From Ignavibacteriales bacterium (GTDB taxonomy: Bacteria > Bacteroidota > Ignavibacteria > UBA10030 > UBA8401): a DNA stretch of 39,979 bases. Made by a program: the position numbers and the translations under genes. Shown here piece by piece: positions 1-8,672 of this stretch (position 1 is its first letter; each line of letters begins with the position of its first letter). Where the stretch lies: the NCBI GenBank assembly GCA_026390635.1, contig JAPLFO010000161.1, positions 1 to 39,979 of the forward strand, read 5' to 3'. The notes under the pieces are model-generated. The model had not been told where the DNA came from. It did no database searches and was given only the letters and a program-made list of their open reading frames with translations.

Positions 1-209
1 CGCACTTCGTCGATGCTCCGGGCAAGTTTCACTCCACCCCCTTTTCCGCGTCCGCCGGCATGGATTTGTGCTTTGACCACCCACACGCTGCCGCCGACCT
101 TCTGCGCTGCGGCGACAGCTTCGTTCGCGCTGAACGCCACTGCACCCTGCGGTGTCGGAACACCGAACGAGCGAAGAATTTCTTTCCCTTGATATTCGTG
201 TATTTTCAT
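1..209 (-). CDS. sucC: Succinyl-CoA synthetase (ADP-forming) beta subunit, 5' part only
   Basis: The first 69 codons of SucC are present; the rest lies beyond the left edge. The start [20 protein letters not shown] is the hallmark N-terminus of the ATP-grasp domain of succinate-CoA ligase beta, which conserves energy as ATP when succinyl-CoA is converted to succinate in the TCA cycle. The Gly-rich segment [12 protein letters not shown] (about residues 51-62) matches the nucleotide-binding region. An AGGAG ribosome binding site lies a few bases before the ATG at 209. It is co-directional with, and about 126 bp downstream of, the P5C dehydrogenase gene, so the two may be co-transcribed; glutamate made from P5C would feed the TCA cycle (inference). 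Confidence 0.95.
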   Translation of the reverse strand, partial: MKIHEYQGKEILRSFGVPTPQGAVAFSANEAVAAAQKVGGSVWVVKAQIHAGGRGKGGGVKLARSIDEV

Positions 210-335
210 GCCGACTCCTGCTCTGGATGAGATACGAGACGCGCCACGATTGCCGGTGGACGCTCTTTAAAATAACGAACTTTCTTTCTGAGATTCAACT
301 TGCACTTCGCTGCAACTGCGAACAATACAAGCTTT

Positions 336-1889
336 CTACTTGATCTTTTCTGTAATCGACTTCGCCTGCATAAAGAGCTGCAGATAGTCCGTTCCGCCTG
401 CTTTGGAATCTGTCCCGGACATATTAAAACCGCCGAACGGGTGAACGCCGACCAATGCACCGGTTATCTTTCTGTTGATATAGAAATTGCCGACGTGAAA
501 TTCTTTCTTCGCGCGCTCTGCGTTCTTCCTGTCTTTGGTCCACACGCCGCCCGTCAAACCGAATTCCGTATTGTTGGCGATAGACAAGGCCTCATCGAAA
601 TTCTTCGCCTTGATGATGGCGAGAACGGGGCCGAAGATCTCTTCCTGCGCAATCGCCGCCTTCGGATCAACGTCTGCAAATACTGTCGGACGGATGAAGT
701 AGCCGTCACCTTTCGCTTTGCCTCCGCCCGTGACGAGGCGACTTTCCTGTTTTCCTCTTTCAATATAGCCGAGGATTTTATCTTCTGCGGCCTTGTTAAC
801 CACCGGACCCATGGTATGCGCGGGATTGTCCGAAATTCCGACGGTCCAACGCTCGGTCTTTTCTTTGACGAGCTGCACGAATTTGTCATACACCTTCGCC
901 GCAACAATGGCGCGGGACGCAGCCGAACATTTCTGTCCCTAGAATCCGAATGTCGATGCCACCGTTGCCTGCGCGGCTGCATCCAGATTTGCCTTTTCGT
1001 CGACGACAATCGAATCCTTGCCTCCCATTTCTGCAACCACCCGTTTCAGCCATTTCTGTCCCGGCTGTACTTTTGCGGCCAATTCGTAGACATGAATCCC
1101 GACTTCCTTTGATCCGGTGAAGGAAACGAAGCGCGTGAGGGGATGCGCCACCAGCGTGTCGCCGACGGCCGCACCGGAACCGGTGACAAAATTGATGACG
1201 CCTTTCGGAAGCCCGACGTCACGGAACAGATTGAATACCTTCCAGCCGGTCAGGGGAGCATCGCTGGAAGGTTTCAGTACTACCGTGTTGCCCGTCACAA
1301 CCGCAGCAGATGTCATGCCGGCGAGAATGGCATTGGCAAAATTCCACGGCGGCACGACAACACCGACGCCGAGCGGGATGTAGCGCAATTCCCCTTTTTC
1401 TCCCGGATGTTTCACCACCGGGTGCGGTCCGTCGAGGCGAAGCATCTCCCTGCCGTAGAACTCCAGGAAGTCAATAGATTCTGCAGTATCAGCATCTGCT
1501 TCAGGCCACGTCTTCCCGACTTCATATATCATCGCGGCAGAGAACTCATGTTTTCGCTTCCGCATCTGCGCAGCCGCCTTAAAAAGATATCCGGCGCGCT
1601 TTTTGCCGTCAACGCGTTTCCACGTCTCAAACGCGGCGGCAGCGGCCCCGATTGCTTTTTCCGCGAGCACGGCGTCGGCTTTCTGGAACGTGCCGACGGA
1701 TTGACTCGGCATGGAAGGATTATACGAAGTGATCTTCTGCTCTGTGTAGAGTTCATCTCCCGCAATGACCAACGGATATTCTTTCGCGAATTCTGCACGG
1801 ACCAGAGCCAGCGCTTTCTCCATTGCTTTCCGCTGTACGGGTTTGGAAAAATCTGTTAAGGGCTCATTGACGAACTTCTTCAGTGCCAT
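336..1889 (-). pseudogene. 1-pyrroline-5-carboxylate dehydrogenase (RocA/PruA type) with in-frame TAG
   Basis: This is an aldehyde dehydrogenase of the P5CDH class, which oxidises glutamate-gamma-semialdehyde to glutamate with NAD in proline and arginine breakdown. The frame is continuous except for one TAG at 939-941, codon 317 when counted from the ATG at 1889. PWNFA, the general base region EMGGKD (Glu287) and the nucleophile motif GQKCSAAS (Cys321) are all present, with the usual 34-residue Glu-Cys spacing. Homologues read FGFQGQKCSA here, so the TAG replaces a conserved Gln (CAG to TAG, one base). The start at 1889 is preferred over 1901 because AGGA lies 5 nt before it. The total of 517 codons is the normal family length. 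It is either a nonsense mutation, a base-call error or a suppressed amber codon; the sequence alone cannot tell. Confidence 0.9.
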
Positions 1890-2017
1890 AACGTTCCTCA
1901 TTGATAATAAGTTATTTCTGCAGCTCGACGGCAGCAGCGATATTCATTGGCTTCAGACATCATTGTCAGCTATCCACAATGGTCTAGGGATAGCGGGGAA
2001 TACACCGCATCATATGT

Positions 2018-4900
2018 TCACTCCTCTAGCGCACCCACGACTGCGTCATGGACCCTCGGACGCACACCGCCAAGCTTTCCATTCTCGCGCGTTGGATACA
2101 CACGATTGGTCAAGAGAATAATAATAAGTTTACGCTCTGGATCGACGGCCACCGACGTACCGGTGAATCCTGTATGCAGAAATGTCTTCTCCGATATCAG
2201 TTTTCCCGCCCAGGAGCCGCGAAGATTTTTTGTGTCCCAGCCGATACCACGTGTACTTCTTTCAGATTGACGGCGGGTAAACTCACGGATCGTTGCTTCT
2301 TGGACATAGCGCGTGCCATTGTACGTTCCGCCGTCCAATTCCATCTGCAAAAGAATCGCAAGATCGGATGCGGTTGAAAACAATCCGGCATGTCCCGAGA
2401 CGCCGCCCAGCACAGCTGCGTTTTCATCATGGACCCTGCCATGAACTGCAAGGCCGGTTTTTTTCCACTGTGTGTCGATCTCCGTCGGTGCAATGCGCGA
2501 CAGAAGCGATGTGGGAGGATTGTACATCGTGTTCGTCATGCCCAGGGGGTCGAAGAATTTCGTCTTCACATAGTGATCCAGCGGCATGCCGCTCACAGTC
2601 TCGATGACTTTCCCGATAGTAATCAAACCGAGATCACTGTAGATCATCGTGTCGCCAGTTCGGTATTCCAACGGCGTCGTACAAATCGAATCGAACAGCG
2701 CTTTGCCGTCGCTGACAAATTCGTAAAACTTTCTCCAACCCGGCAGCCCGCTGTTGTGCACCATCAGATTGTAGATGGTGATATTCTCTTTTCCCATCTG
2801 TCCGAAGGCCGGGATATACTTGACGATCGGATCACTGAGGGAGATTTTCTTTTCATCCACCAACCGCATTACTGCCGACGTCGTGGCAATCACTTTCGTG
2901 CAGGATGCCATGTCAAATATGGTTTGCGGAGTGACTACCGTGGAATCTGCATCATAGGTGAACTTCCCATAACCTGCATTCTTCACAATCATGCCGTCTT
3001 TTGCAACGAGCAGAACGGCACCGGGAAACGCTTTGTTCCGGACGGCCCCGTTGATGATCGTGTCCACGGACGCAAGTTTGGCCGCATCAAAACCCGCATC
3101 TTCGGGATCGGCTGTCCGGAGCACTTTGCCGGGGTACTCAACTCCTTCGCCATAGTTGTAGAATCCGGGAATGGTCACCGGCAGCTTTCCGTGCGGAGAT
3201 TCTTCGCCGAAAACAATCGCTGCCGCGGCACTCTGCATGTTGTCGTCATCCGAGTAGGCGCAGAGATATGCTGCAAGCGGCGGCATATCCATCACAACGT
3301 ACGGATTGCCGAAAGAGATCCCAAGCATCGGTTTTCCGAGTACACCGATTTCTGTCAGAAGGTCCAACTGTTTCTTGGGCAACGTCCCGGTGCCCTGACC
3401 CGAGCGCACTCGGTGGTACAATTGACAAACAACAAGATCCGCTTTCTTTGCTTGTTGCAGGACGGTTTCATAGTCAAGATCATTGCTGCGGGTATCGATA
3501 CGAAGAAGCTCGGCTCCACGACGGTGTCTCTTCAGTTGAGAATGGAAAAACCGGCCGTCCGAAGGATCTTCAGTATCGGCAAATACGATATCGACAATTT
3601 TCTTCTTGAGATGCGGTCCCAGCGGAAGCAGATTGGACTTGTTACCCAAAACCGTGACGGCCTGCAACGCAATCCGCTTTGCGAGCTCCTGATGCTCCGG
3701 AGAACCGACAACAGAAGCGACTGCATCCAGATTCACACGCCGGTTCGTATCCAGTCCGGCGCGGTATTTTTCTGCCAACAACTTGCGAACGGATCGATCG
3801 ACGCGTTCCATCGAAATCTCGTTCTTTCTCAGCGCCGACGCTATCGATTTCACCGCAGCGTCTGCATCCACCGGCATCAGAACGACATCGGCGCCGGCAT
3901 CTATTGCCAGGACAGGGGCTTCTGCCGGGGTATAGTGATCGCGTATGCTGCCCATCTCGAGCGCATCGGTCACCACGAGGCCGTTGAAACCGAGTTTCTC
4001 CACCAAAAGCGTTGTTGAGATGGAATGCGACAGCGTCGCAGGAATTCCGTTCGCCGTATCCAACGCCGGCACCGACATATGTCCGACCATGATCGACTGC
4101 ACGCCTTGGCGGATTGCTTCGCGAAACGGAAGCAGTTCCACCGAATCGAGCCGGGAGGCTGTCAGTGACAACGTCGGCAGATGAAGATGTGTATCAATTT
4201 CCGAATCGCCATGCCCCGGAAAATGCTTTGCCGTGGCCACAACGCCCGCCTCTTGCGTTCCCCGGATGAACGCGGACCCCAGCTCCGCCACCAACATGGG
4301 ATTGTCGCTGAATGCCCGCGTGTTGATTACCGGATTCCTGGGATTGGTATTGACATCCATCACAGGCGCAAAATTTTGATAAACACCGAGCGAGCGCGAC
4401 TCTTCCGCCGTTGCCTTTCCCGCCGCATAAGCCAGACCGGCATCGCGCGTGGCGCCGAGCGCCATGGCCCGGGGGAATCCTGTCGATCGCCTGACACGCA
4501 TCGCAGTCCCGTATTCGAAATCGCCTGCAATCCACAGCGGCAGGGTTGACGCCTGCTGCAGCGCGTCAATTTGTACAGCATATTCGTACACATCGCCAGT
4601 GGAAAAAACAAAACCGCCAATCTTCAAATCGCGCACAAGGTGGAGAAGAGTCTTCCATTCCTTTGAGTCCTTTGCCAGATACGATCCCGGCGCCCAGACG
4701 CTGACAAGCTGTGCTGCTTTTTCCTCCAGGGTCATCCGGCGCAGCGTTGAATCTATCCATGCGGTCGATCGCATTGGCGGCGGGGCAAGGACAGTATCCT
4801 TCGGCGGCGGCGGGAGAGAAACGGTGGTCACAGCACCACCGCAGCCGGAAAGAAACGCCGCGGCGAGAATAGTGAGGAAAGCGGGTCGGGTCATGTGCAT
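2018..4900 (-). CDS. GH3 beta-N-acetylhexosaminidase (NagZ-like) fused to a serine beta-lactamase-family domain; lipoprotein
   Basis: A 960-residue two-domain protein. Residues 1-20 form a lipoprotein signal ending in LSGC (Cys20), so it should be anchored in an envelope membrane. Residues about 45-390 are a GH3 TIM barrel with the NagZ-type motif KHFPGHG (225-231), Asp236/His238 and the nucleophile Asp312 in VTDALEM. A GH3 C-terminal domain fills about 410-580. Residues about 600-960 are a beta-lactamase/D-Ala-D-Ala-peptidase-like domain with SCTK (666-669), YSD (754-756) and HTG (909-911). It should release GlcNAc from cell-wall fragments; the second domain may act on peptides or esters, substrate unknown. 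The start at 4900 is chosen because the upstream kinase TGA ends one base before it (translational coupling) and it gives a clean lipobox. ATG at 4894 is the alternative. Confidence 0.92.
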   Translation of the reverse strand: MHMTRPAFLTILAAAFLSGCGGAVTTVSLPPPPKDTVLAPPPMRSTAWIDSTLRRMTLEEKAAQLVSVWAPGSYLAKDSKEWKTLLHLVRDLKIGGFVFSTGDVYEYAVQIDALQQASTLPLWIAGDFEYGTAMRVRRSTGFPRAMALGATRDAGLAYAAGKATAEESRSLGVYQNFAPVMDVNTNPRNPVINTRAFSDNPMLVAELGSAFIRGTQEAGVVATAKHFPGHGDSEIDTHLHLPTLSLTASRLDSVELLPFREAIRQGVQSIMVGHMSVPALDTANGIPATLSHSISTTLLVEKLGFNGLVVTDALEMGSIRDHYTPAEAPVLAIDAGADVVLMPVDADAAVKSIASALRKNEISMERVDRSVRKLLAEKYRAGLDTNRRVNLDAVASVVGSPEHQELAKRIALQAVTVLGNKSNLLPLGPHLKKKIVDIVFADTEDPSDGRFFHSQLKRHRRGAELLRIDTRSNDLDYETVLQQAKKADLVVCQLYHRVRSGQGTGTLPKKQLDLLTEIGVLGKPMLGISFGNPYVVMDMPPLAAYLCAYSDDDNMQSAAAAIVFGEESPHGKLPVTIPGFYNYGEGVEYPGKVLRTADPEDAGFDAAKLASVDTIINGAVRNKAFPGAVLLVAKDGMIVKNAGYGKFTYDADSTVVTPQTIFDMASCTKVIATTSAVMRLVDEKKISLSDPIVKYIPAFGQMGKENITIYNLMVHNSGLPGWRKFYEFVSDGKALFDSICTTPLEYRTGDTMIYSDLGLITIGKVIETVSGMPLDHYVKTKFFDPLGMTNTMYNPPTSLLSRIAPTEIDTQWKKTGLAVHGRVHDENAAVLGGVSGHAGLFSTASDLAILLQMELDGGTYNGTRYVQEATIREFTRRQSERSTRGIGWDTKNLRGSWAGKLISEKTFLHTGFTGTSVAVDPERKLIIILLTNRVYPTRENGKLGGVRPRVHDAVVGALEE

Positions 4901-4901
4901 T

Positions 4902-5818
4902 TCAACGTTGGCGTGAGGCGGACAAAGCCATGAGTGCCGCACCGAACGCGGGGGTTGCCATCGCTTCGATGCGCTGCACACCGCGAATTTCATCGCGAAT
5001 GTGCCGCTCTAGGAGATCGGAAAGGATCGTCGGGTTTGCGATCAATCCTCCGATGAACGCAATCGGAATTCTATTCTTTATGGATGTCCGCGGGGAAGTC
5101 TGCAGTTTCAAGGAGAGCGTGCCATACATGCTTCGTCGGATTTTGCGGCAACCTTGAAGACAAGCGGCGCAATAGAGGCAACATCAAAATTATTTCTATA
5201 GACGGCGGCAATCAAATCACTTTGCGTTTTCAATCCAAATTCCTTTGCCACCATCTTGGACAACAATGTCGCCGGGGACCTTCCATCCAGATGACGCGTA
5301 ATTGCCGTCAACCCGGACCGTCCAATGAAGAAACCACTCCCTTCATCTCCCAGAATGCGTCCCCAACCGCCGACACGATGAACGCGCCCCTTTGCATCCT
5401 TGCCGAAAGCGATCGAACCCGTACCGGCAATCAGGATAATCCCAGCCCCACCCTTGAACGCACCTTCGAGGGCAATGCGTGCGTCGCTCTCGACACTCAG
5501 TCTGGCAATTTTGACTCTGGCCGTTTTGGCGGCGGCGAGTACTGTTTTCCCGATCCGTTCCTGATCCGCAGGACGTCCGGCACCGGTCAGCCCGATGGTG
5601 ACAGCGTTGATATCTCCGGGTGAACACTGCGCAGAAGAGCAGCATTCGCGCACCAGTTCAACGATCACCTTTGCAGCTTTTTCGACTCCGATGATTTGAA
5701 AATTTGACGGCCCCGCCACATGTTCCGCCAGCGTACTGCCGTCCTTGTCAATAAGAACAGCGGCGGTTTTTGTCCCGCCGCCGTCCATTCCGATCACAAA
5801 TCTATTTTTTGGTTTCAT
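4902..5818 (-). pseudogene. N-acetylglucosamine kinase-like (BadF/BadG/BcrA/BcrD ATPase family), frameshifted
   Basis: ASKHA-fold sugar kinase. The phosphate loops DGGGTKT (about residues 11-17), IAGTGSIAFG and GDEGSG are visible, as in GlcNAc/MurNAc kinases of the BadF group. The first frame runs from 5818 to a TGA at 5108. The conserved C-terminal part (IPIAFIGGLIANP ... ATPAFGAALMAL) continues in another frame and stops at 4902. The span of 917 nt is not a multiple of three. Between them a third frame encodes ALLETADFPADIHKE, which also looks native, so the damage around 5085-5125 is probably more than a single base. About ten residues seem to be missing compared with the family. It lies between the MFS transporter and the GH3 lipoprotein, fitting phosphorylation of imported or released amino sugar. 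No clear Shine-Dalgarno sequence precedes the ATG. Confidence 0.85.
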
Positions 5819-5894
5819 GGGATTGAAAGGTACTAAGAAGAGGATAGAGAATCAAACCTGCTTTTTAATAATTTCAGCCATTTTCGCAAAAATA

Positions 5895-5917
5895 TTTTGC
5901 CACAGACACGTAGAACA
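5895..5917 (+). repeat. Partial copy of the dispersed TTTGCCACAGA element
   Basis: TTTTGCCACAGACACGTAGAAC lies just downstream of the MFS gene stop. It shares the TTTGCCACAGA head with longer copies near 10303, 18264 and 35421 but lacks the GAGCACAGAG tail, so it looks like a decayed copy. Confidence 0.5.
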
Positions 5918-5918
5918 A

Positions 5919-7196
5919 CTATGCTGCTTTCTTCTTCCCGAATTCCGGATCGATCTTCAGCCGCGATACAATAAGGAGCGCAGGAACAATTGATATGAGA
6001 ACGCTGATGAAGAATGTCTGATATCCAAGCGCTTCCTGCAGCTTGCCTGCGAACATTCCGGGGATCATCATTCCCATCGCCATGATGCCGGTGCAGATGG
6101 CATAGTGAGCTGTCTTGTGCACCCCTTCCGCCGCCCGGATCATATACATCATGTAGGCGGTGAATGCGAAGCCGTAAGTAAATTGTTCCATTCCGACAAA
6201 TCCGCACACCAGCGGAAAATTGTCCGGACGGACATGCGAAAGAAAAATATAGACCAGATCAGGAAAATGGATAATGAACACCATCGGGAACAGCCAGAAG
6301 CGCAACCCCTTTTTTGCGATCGCAATACCGCCGACAATCCCGCCACACAGCAGCCCTATCACTCCGAACGTGCCATAGGCAACTCCAACCTGCGCCGTCG
6401 AAAGACCGAGGCCACCCTTCTCCGGAGCATCCAGCAGAAACGGAGTAATCAGTTTAACCAGTTGGGATTCGTTGAAGCGATAGAGAAGCATAAAGCCAAT
6501 GGTAAGAAGAATTCCCTCTTTCCTGAAAAATGAGCCAAATGTTTTGAAAAATTCGGAGAAGAAATTTTTGATCTGACCGCTCTCGCCTTTCTTGTCAGCG
6601 ACCGGATAGGGCAGGAAGAACCGGTGGTAGACAAAGAGCGTCAGGAAAAGCGCTGCAACGATGAAGAACGTGAGAGACCATGCGAACTGGATGCCGCCAT
6701 GGTTTTCAAAATAGCCGGCGATAATGACAAGCACTCCCTGACCGGTCAGCATGGCGATGCGATAGAAGGTACTTCGTATTCCCACAAATTCCGCCTGTGT
6801 CCCGGCATCGAGTGCAAGCATATAGAAGCCATCGGCTGCAATATCATGCGTCGCTCCGCTGAATGCCATCAACCACAGAAAAGCCAGCGTGACCTGGAAA
6901 AAGCTCGGAAGATGAATTGTGAATGCAACACAGGCAAGAGCCGCACCGACTACCAATTGCGTCGAGACAATCCAGAGCCGCTTGGTTCTCAGAAGATCAA
7001 CCACCGGGCTCCACAGGGGCTTGATCACCCAGGGCAGGTAGAGCCAGCTGGTGTAGAGGGCGATGTCGGCATTGGAGATTCCCATCTTCTTATACATGAT
7101 GAGCGAAACGGACATCGCTATCGAATATGGAACGCCTTCTGCAAAGTAGAGCGTCGGGATCCACGCCCAGGGATTACGAAATATTTTTTTCTCCAT
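5919..7196 (-). CDS. AmpG-like MFS permease (putative muropeptide/anhydro-sugar importer)
   Basis: About 425 residues with roughly 12 hydrophobic segments. The opening RNPWAWIPTLYFAEGVPY and the later ATHDIAADGFYMLALD are typical of the AmpG/acetyl-CoA-transporter branch of the major facilitator superfamily, inner-membrane permeases that import GlcNAc-anhydroMurNAc peptides. The FTAYMMYMI ... HKTAHYAICTG ... MIPGMFAGKLQ block near the C-terminus is also family-typical. Neighbours that cut, phosphorylate or remodel cell-wall sugars support a recycling role, but the substrate is inferred. The ATG at 7196 has AGGA six bases upstream and is preferred to the ATG at 7202, where the same SD would be too close. 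It ends with a normal TAG. Reading frame intact. Confidence 0.88.
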   Translation of the reverse strand: MEKKIFRNPWAWIPTLYFAEGVPYSIAMSVSLIMYKKMGISNADIALYTSWLYLPWVIKPLWSPVVDLLRTKRLWIVSTQLVVGAALACVAFTIHLPSFFQVTLAFLWLMAFSGATHDIAADGFYMLALDAGTQAEFVGIRSTFYRIAMLTGQGVLVIIAGYFENHGGIQFAWSLTFFIVAALFLTLFVYHRFFLPYPVADKKGESGQIKNFFSEFFKTFGSFFRKEGILLTIGFMLLYRFNESQLVKLITPFLLDAPEKGGLGLSTAQVGVAYGTFGVIGLLCGGIVGGIAIAKKGLRFWLFPMVFIIHFPDLVYIFLSHVRPDNFPLVCGFVGMEQFTYGFAFTAYMMYMIRAAEGVHKTAHYAICTGIMAMGMMIPGMFAGKLQEALGYQTFFISVLISIVPALLIVSRLKIDPEFGKKKAA

Positions 7197-7259
7197 CTTC
7201 ATTCCTTCCTTGGTTTATTGCTGCAAGCTTACTACGTTCGATGTCGGGCATCGCCGGGG

Positions 7260-7331
7260 CGCGGTCTCTCGACTGCGCTCGAGAACCGCGCAGCCGAGGC
7301 GCGGTCATCTCGGCTTCGCTCGATGACCGCG
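7260..7331. repeat. Two adjacent intergenic hairpins (REP-like)
   Basis: Hairpin 1 spans 7260-7290: CGCGGT, a one-base bulge, TCTCGA, loop CTGCGC, TCGAGA, ACCGCG. Hairpin 2 spans 7300-7331: a 10-bp stem CGCGGTCATC/GATGACCGCG with loop TCGGCTTCGCTC. They sit between the SpoIID gene stop and the MFS gene start on the minus strand. A third relative is at 25408-25435 with the same loop type. They may act as REP-like elements or attenuate read-through; neither is shown. Confidence 0.75.
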
Positions 7332-7337
7332 TGTGCA

Positions 7338-8672
7338 TCAATACAACTTCTTCACTTCGGCGCCGGGAAAATAATGTTTCACGATCTGTTCCGGTTTAAA
7401 TCCCCTCACCGCCATCACCGCCGCACCGATTTGGCAGAGTCCCGCTCCATGTCCCCAGCCGGCTCCGCGCAGCGCAAACGTCAGTGGAACGTCGTTGCCG
7501 TCCCGTTCGGTATCGACAACAAATGCACCGCTGTAGAGATGGCTTTTGGACAGCCAGCGGCGGATTTCCAATTCCTTGCCGACGATGACCGATTTCTTTG
7601 TCCCGACAATTTTCAGGCGGAATATTCTTCCGGACGGACCCCGCTGGACCGGCACAAGATCCATGAGCGTGCCGAAATCGATGCCGGATTTCTTCGTCAG
7701 AATTTCCTCCAGTTCCTCCCGTTTGTACGTCACTGTCCAGCGGAAAAAGTCGGTTGTCTCCTGATCGAACGACGGCAGCACCATGCGTAAAACATTGCCA
7801 TCCCTTGTGTTGCAGTAGGCATCCGGATTCGAGCGAATCCATTGCTGTGCTTCTTCTTCCGTCGCAATCGGCGGGTGTTGATGTGCAGCATCGGAAACGC
7901 ATTCGATGTAGGGAACGTGAACGTTTTCCCAGGAATTTTCAAACAATTCGGTCAGGCCGCCACACGCTTTGTAAAACCGCGCATCGCAGATCGTATTATC
8001 GTACACCAGAAAAACACCGCGCGTCGCCTTGATAGCGGCTGCCGCATTGGCGGAAATGATTTTGGAGATGCCCTGATAACGTTGGCAGTGATCGTCCGCA
8101 CAGACGTCGAAAATATCATGATCCTCGCGGTCATACCAGCGGACAATCTCTCCCTCTTTTTCGATGCACCGCTGCGATGGCACGCCCACATTTTTCTCCG
8201 CCTGCTCCCGTTCCAGCATAGCGGCAAGCCAGCTGCGTGATGTGATAGCATGCGCTTCCAGCAGTTCCATCGGCGCCGTTGCGCTCATCTCGGAAGAAAT
8301 CACACTGGCGAGATATTGTTCCAGCGCCACTTCATTAATGACAGACAGTGTGCCGTCATCCCGCTGCACCAGGCGCAGCGCTCCCTGAAATGTCTGGTTC
8401 TCTTTTCGCTCCCAATGGAAATTCACACCGATGACAACATCAAAAACAGTAAAAGTTGCATCACCGACCGGCACACAGCGGATCATTTTCGCAGGCGCGG
8501 CAATTTCCTTCCCGCCGGATCGCAGCGAAATCCCCGCCGGCGTCGCGATTGCCTCGTATGCACCGGAACAATCACCGGCACCATCAATGCGGAACGTTCC
8601 ATGAAATTCTCCCCGCAGCGAGGGAAGATGTTCGATAATACCAACCGTGATAATGGGTTCAGTCGTGATCAT
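7338..8672 (-). CDS. SpoIID/LytB-domain protein without an export signal
   Basis: 444 residues of the SpoIID/LytB amidase-enhancer family. SpoIID itself is a lytic transglycosylase acting on stripped peptidoglycan glycan. Family signatures seen: LEQYLASVISSEM (about residues 122-134), ITSRSWLAAML (the place of the AxAARTYA motif), ARFYKACGGLTE, and the C-terminal GWGHGAGLCQIGAAVMA. The N-terminus (MITTEPIITVGIIEHLPSL) is not a signal peptide, so the protein may be cytosolic, unlike classical SpoIID. Its ATG overlaps the DUF4922 stop (ATGA), so the two genes are translationally coupled. Together with the MFS, kinase and GH3 genes it forms one minus-strand cluster. The role in cell-wall salvage is inferred from context. 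Confidence 0.88.
   Translation of the reverse strand: MITTEPIITVGIIEHLPSLRGEFHGTFRIDGAGDCSGAYEAIATPAGISLRSGGKEIAAPAKMIRCVPVGDATFTVFDVVIGVNFHWERKENQTFQGALRLVQRDDGTLSVINEVALEQYLASVISSEMSATAPMELLEAHAITSRSWLAAMLEREQAEKNVGVPSQRCIEKEGEIVRWYDREDHDIFDVCADDHCQRYQGISKIISANAAAAIKATRGVFLVYDNTICDARFYKACGGLTELFENSWENVHVPYIECVSDAAHQHPPIATEEEAQQWIRSNPDAYCNTRDGNVLRMVLPSFDQETTDFFRWTVTYKREELEEILTKKSGIDFGTLMDLVPVQRGPSGRIFRLKIVGTKKSVIVGKELEIRRWLSKSHLYSGAFVVDTERDGNDVPLTFALRGAGWGHGAGLCQIGAAVMAVRGFKPEQIVKHYFPGAEVKKLY

Noticed and set aside
939-941. Genome-wide TAG-to-Gln recoding
   Set aside because: TAG ends several intact genes in this window (5919, 12228, 28132, 35610), so TAG is a working stop codon here.
2390-4018. 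542-codon plus-strand open frame
   Set aside because: Lies wholly antisense to the GH3/beta-lactamase gene, whose motifs are unmistakable; no domain in the antisense product.
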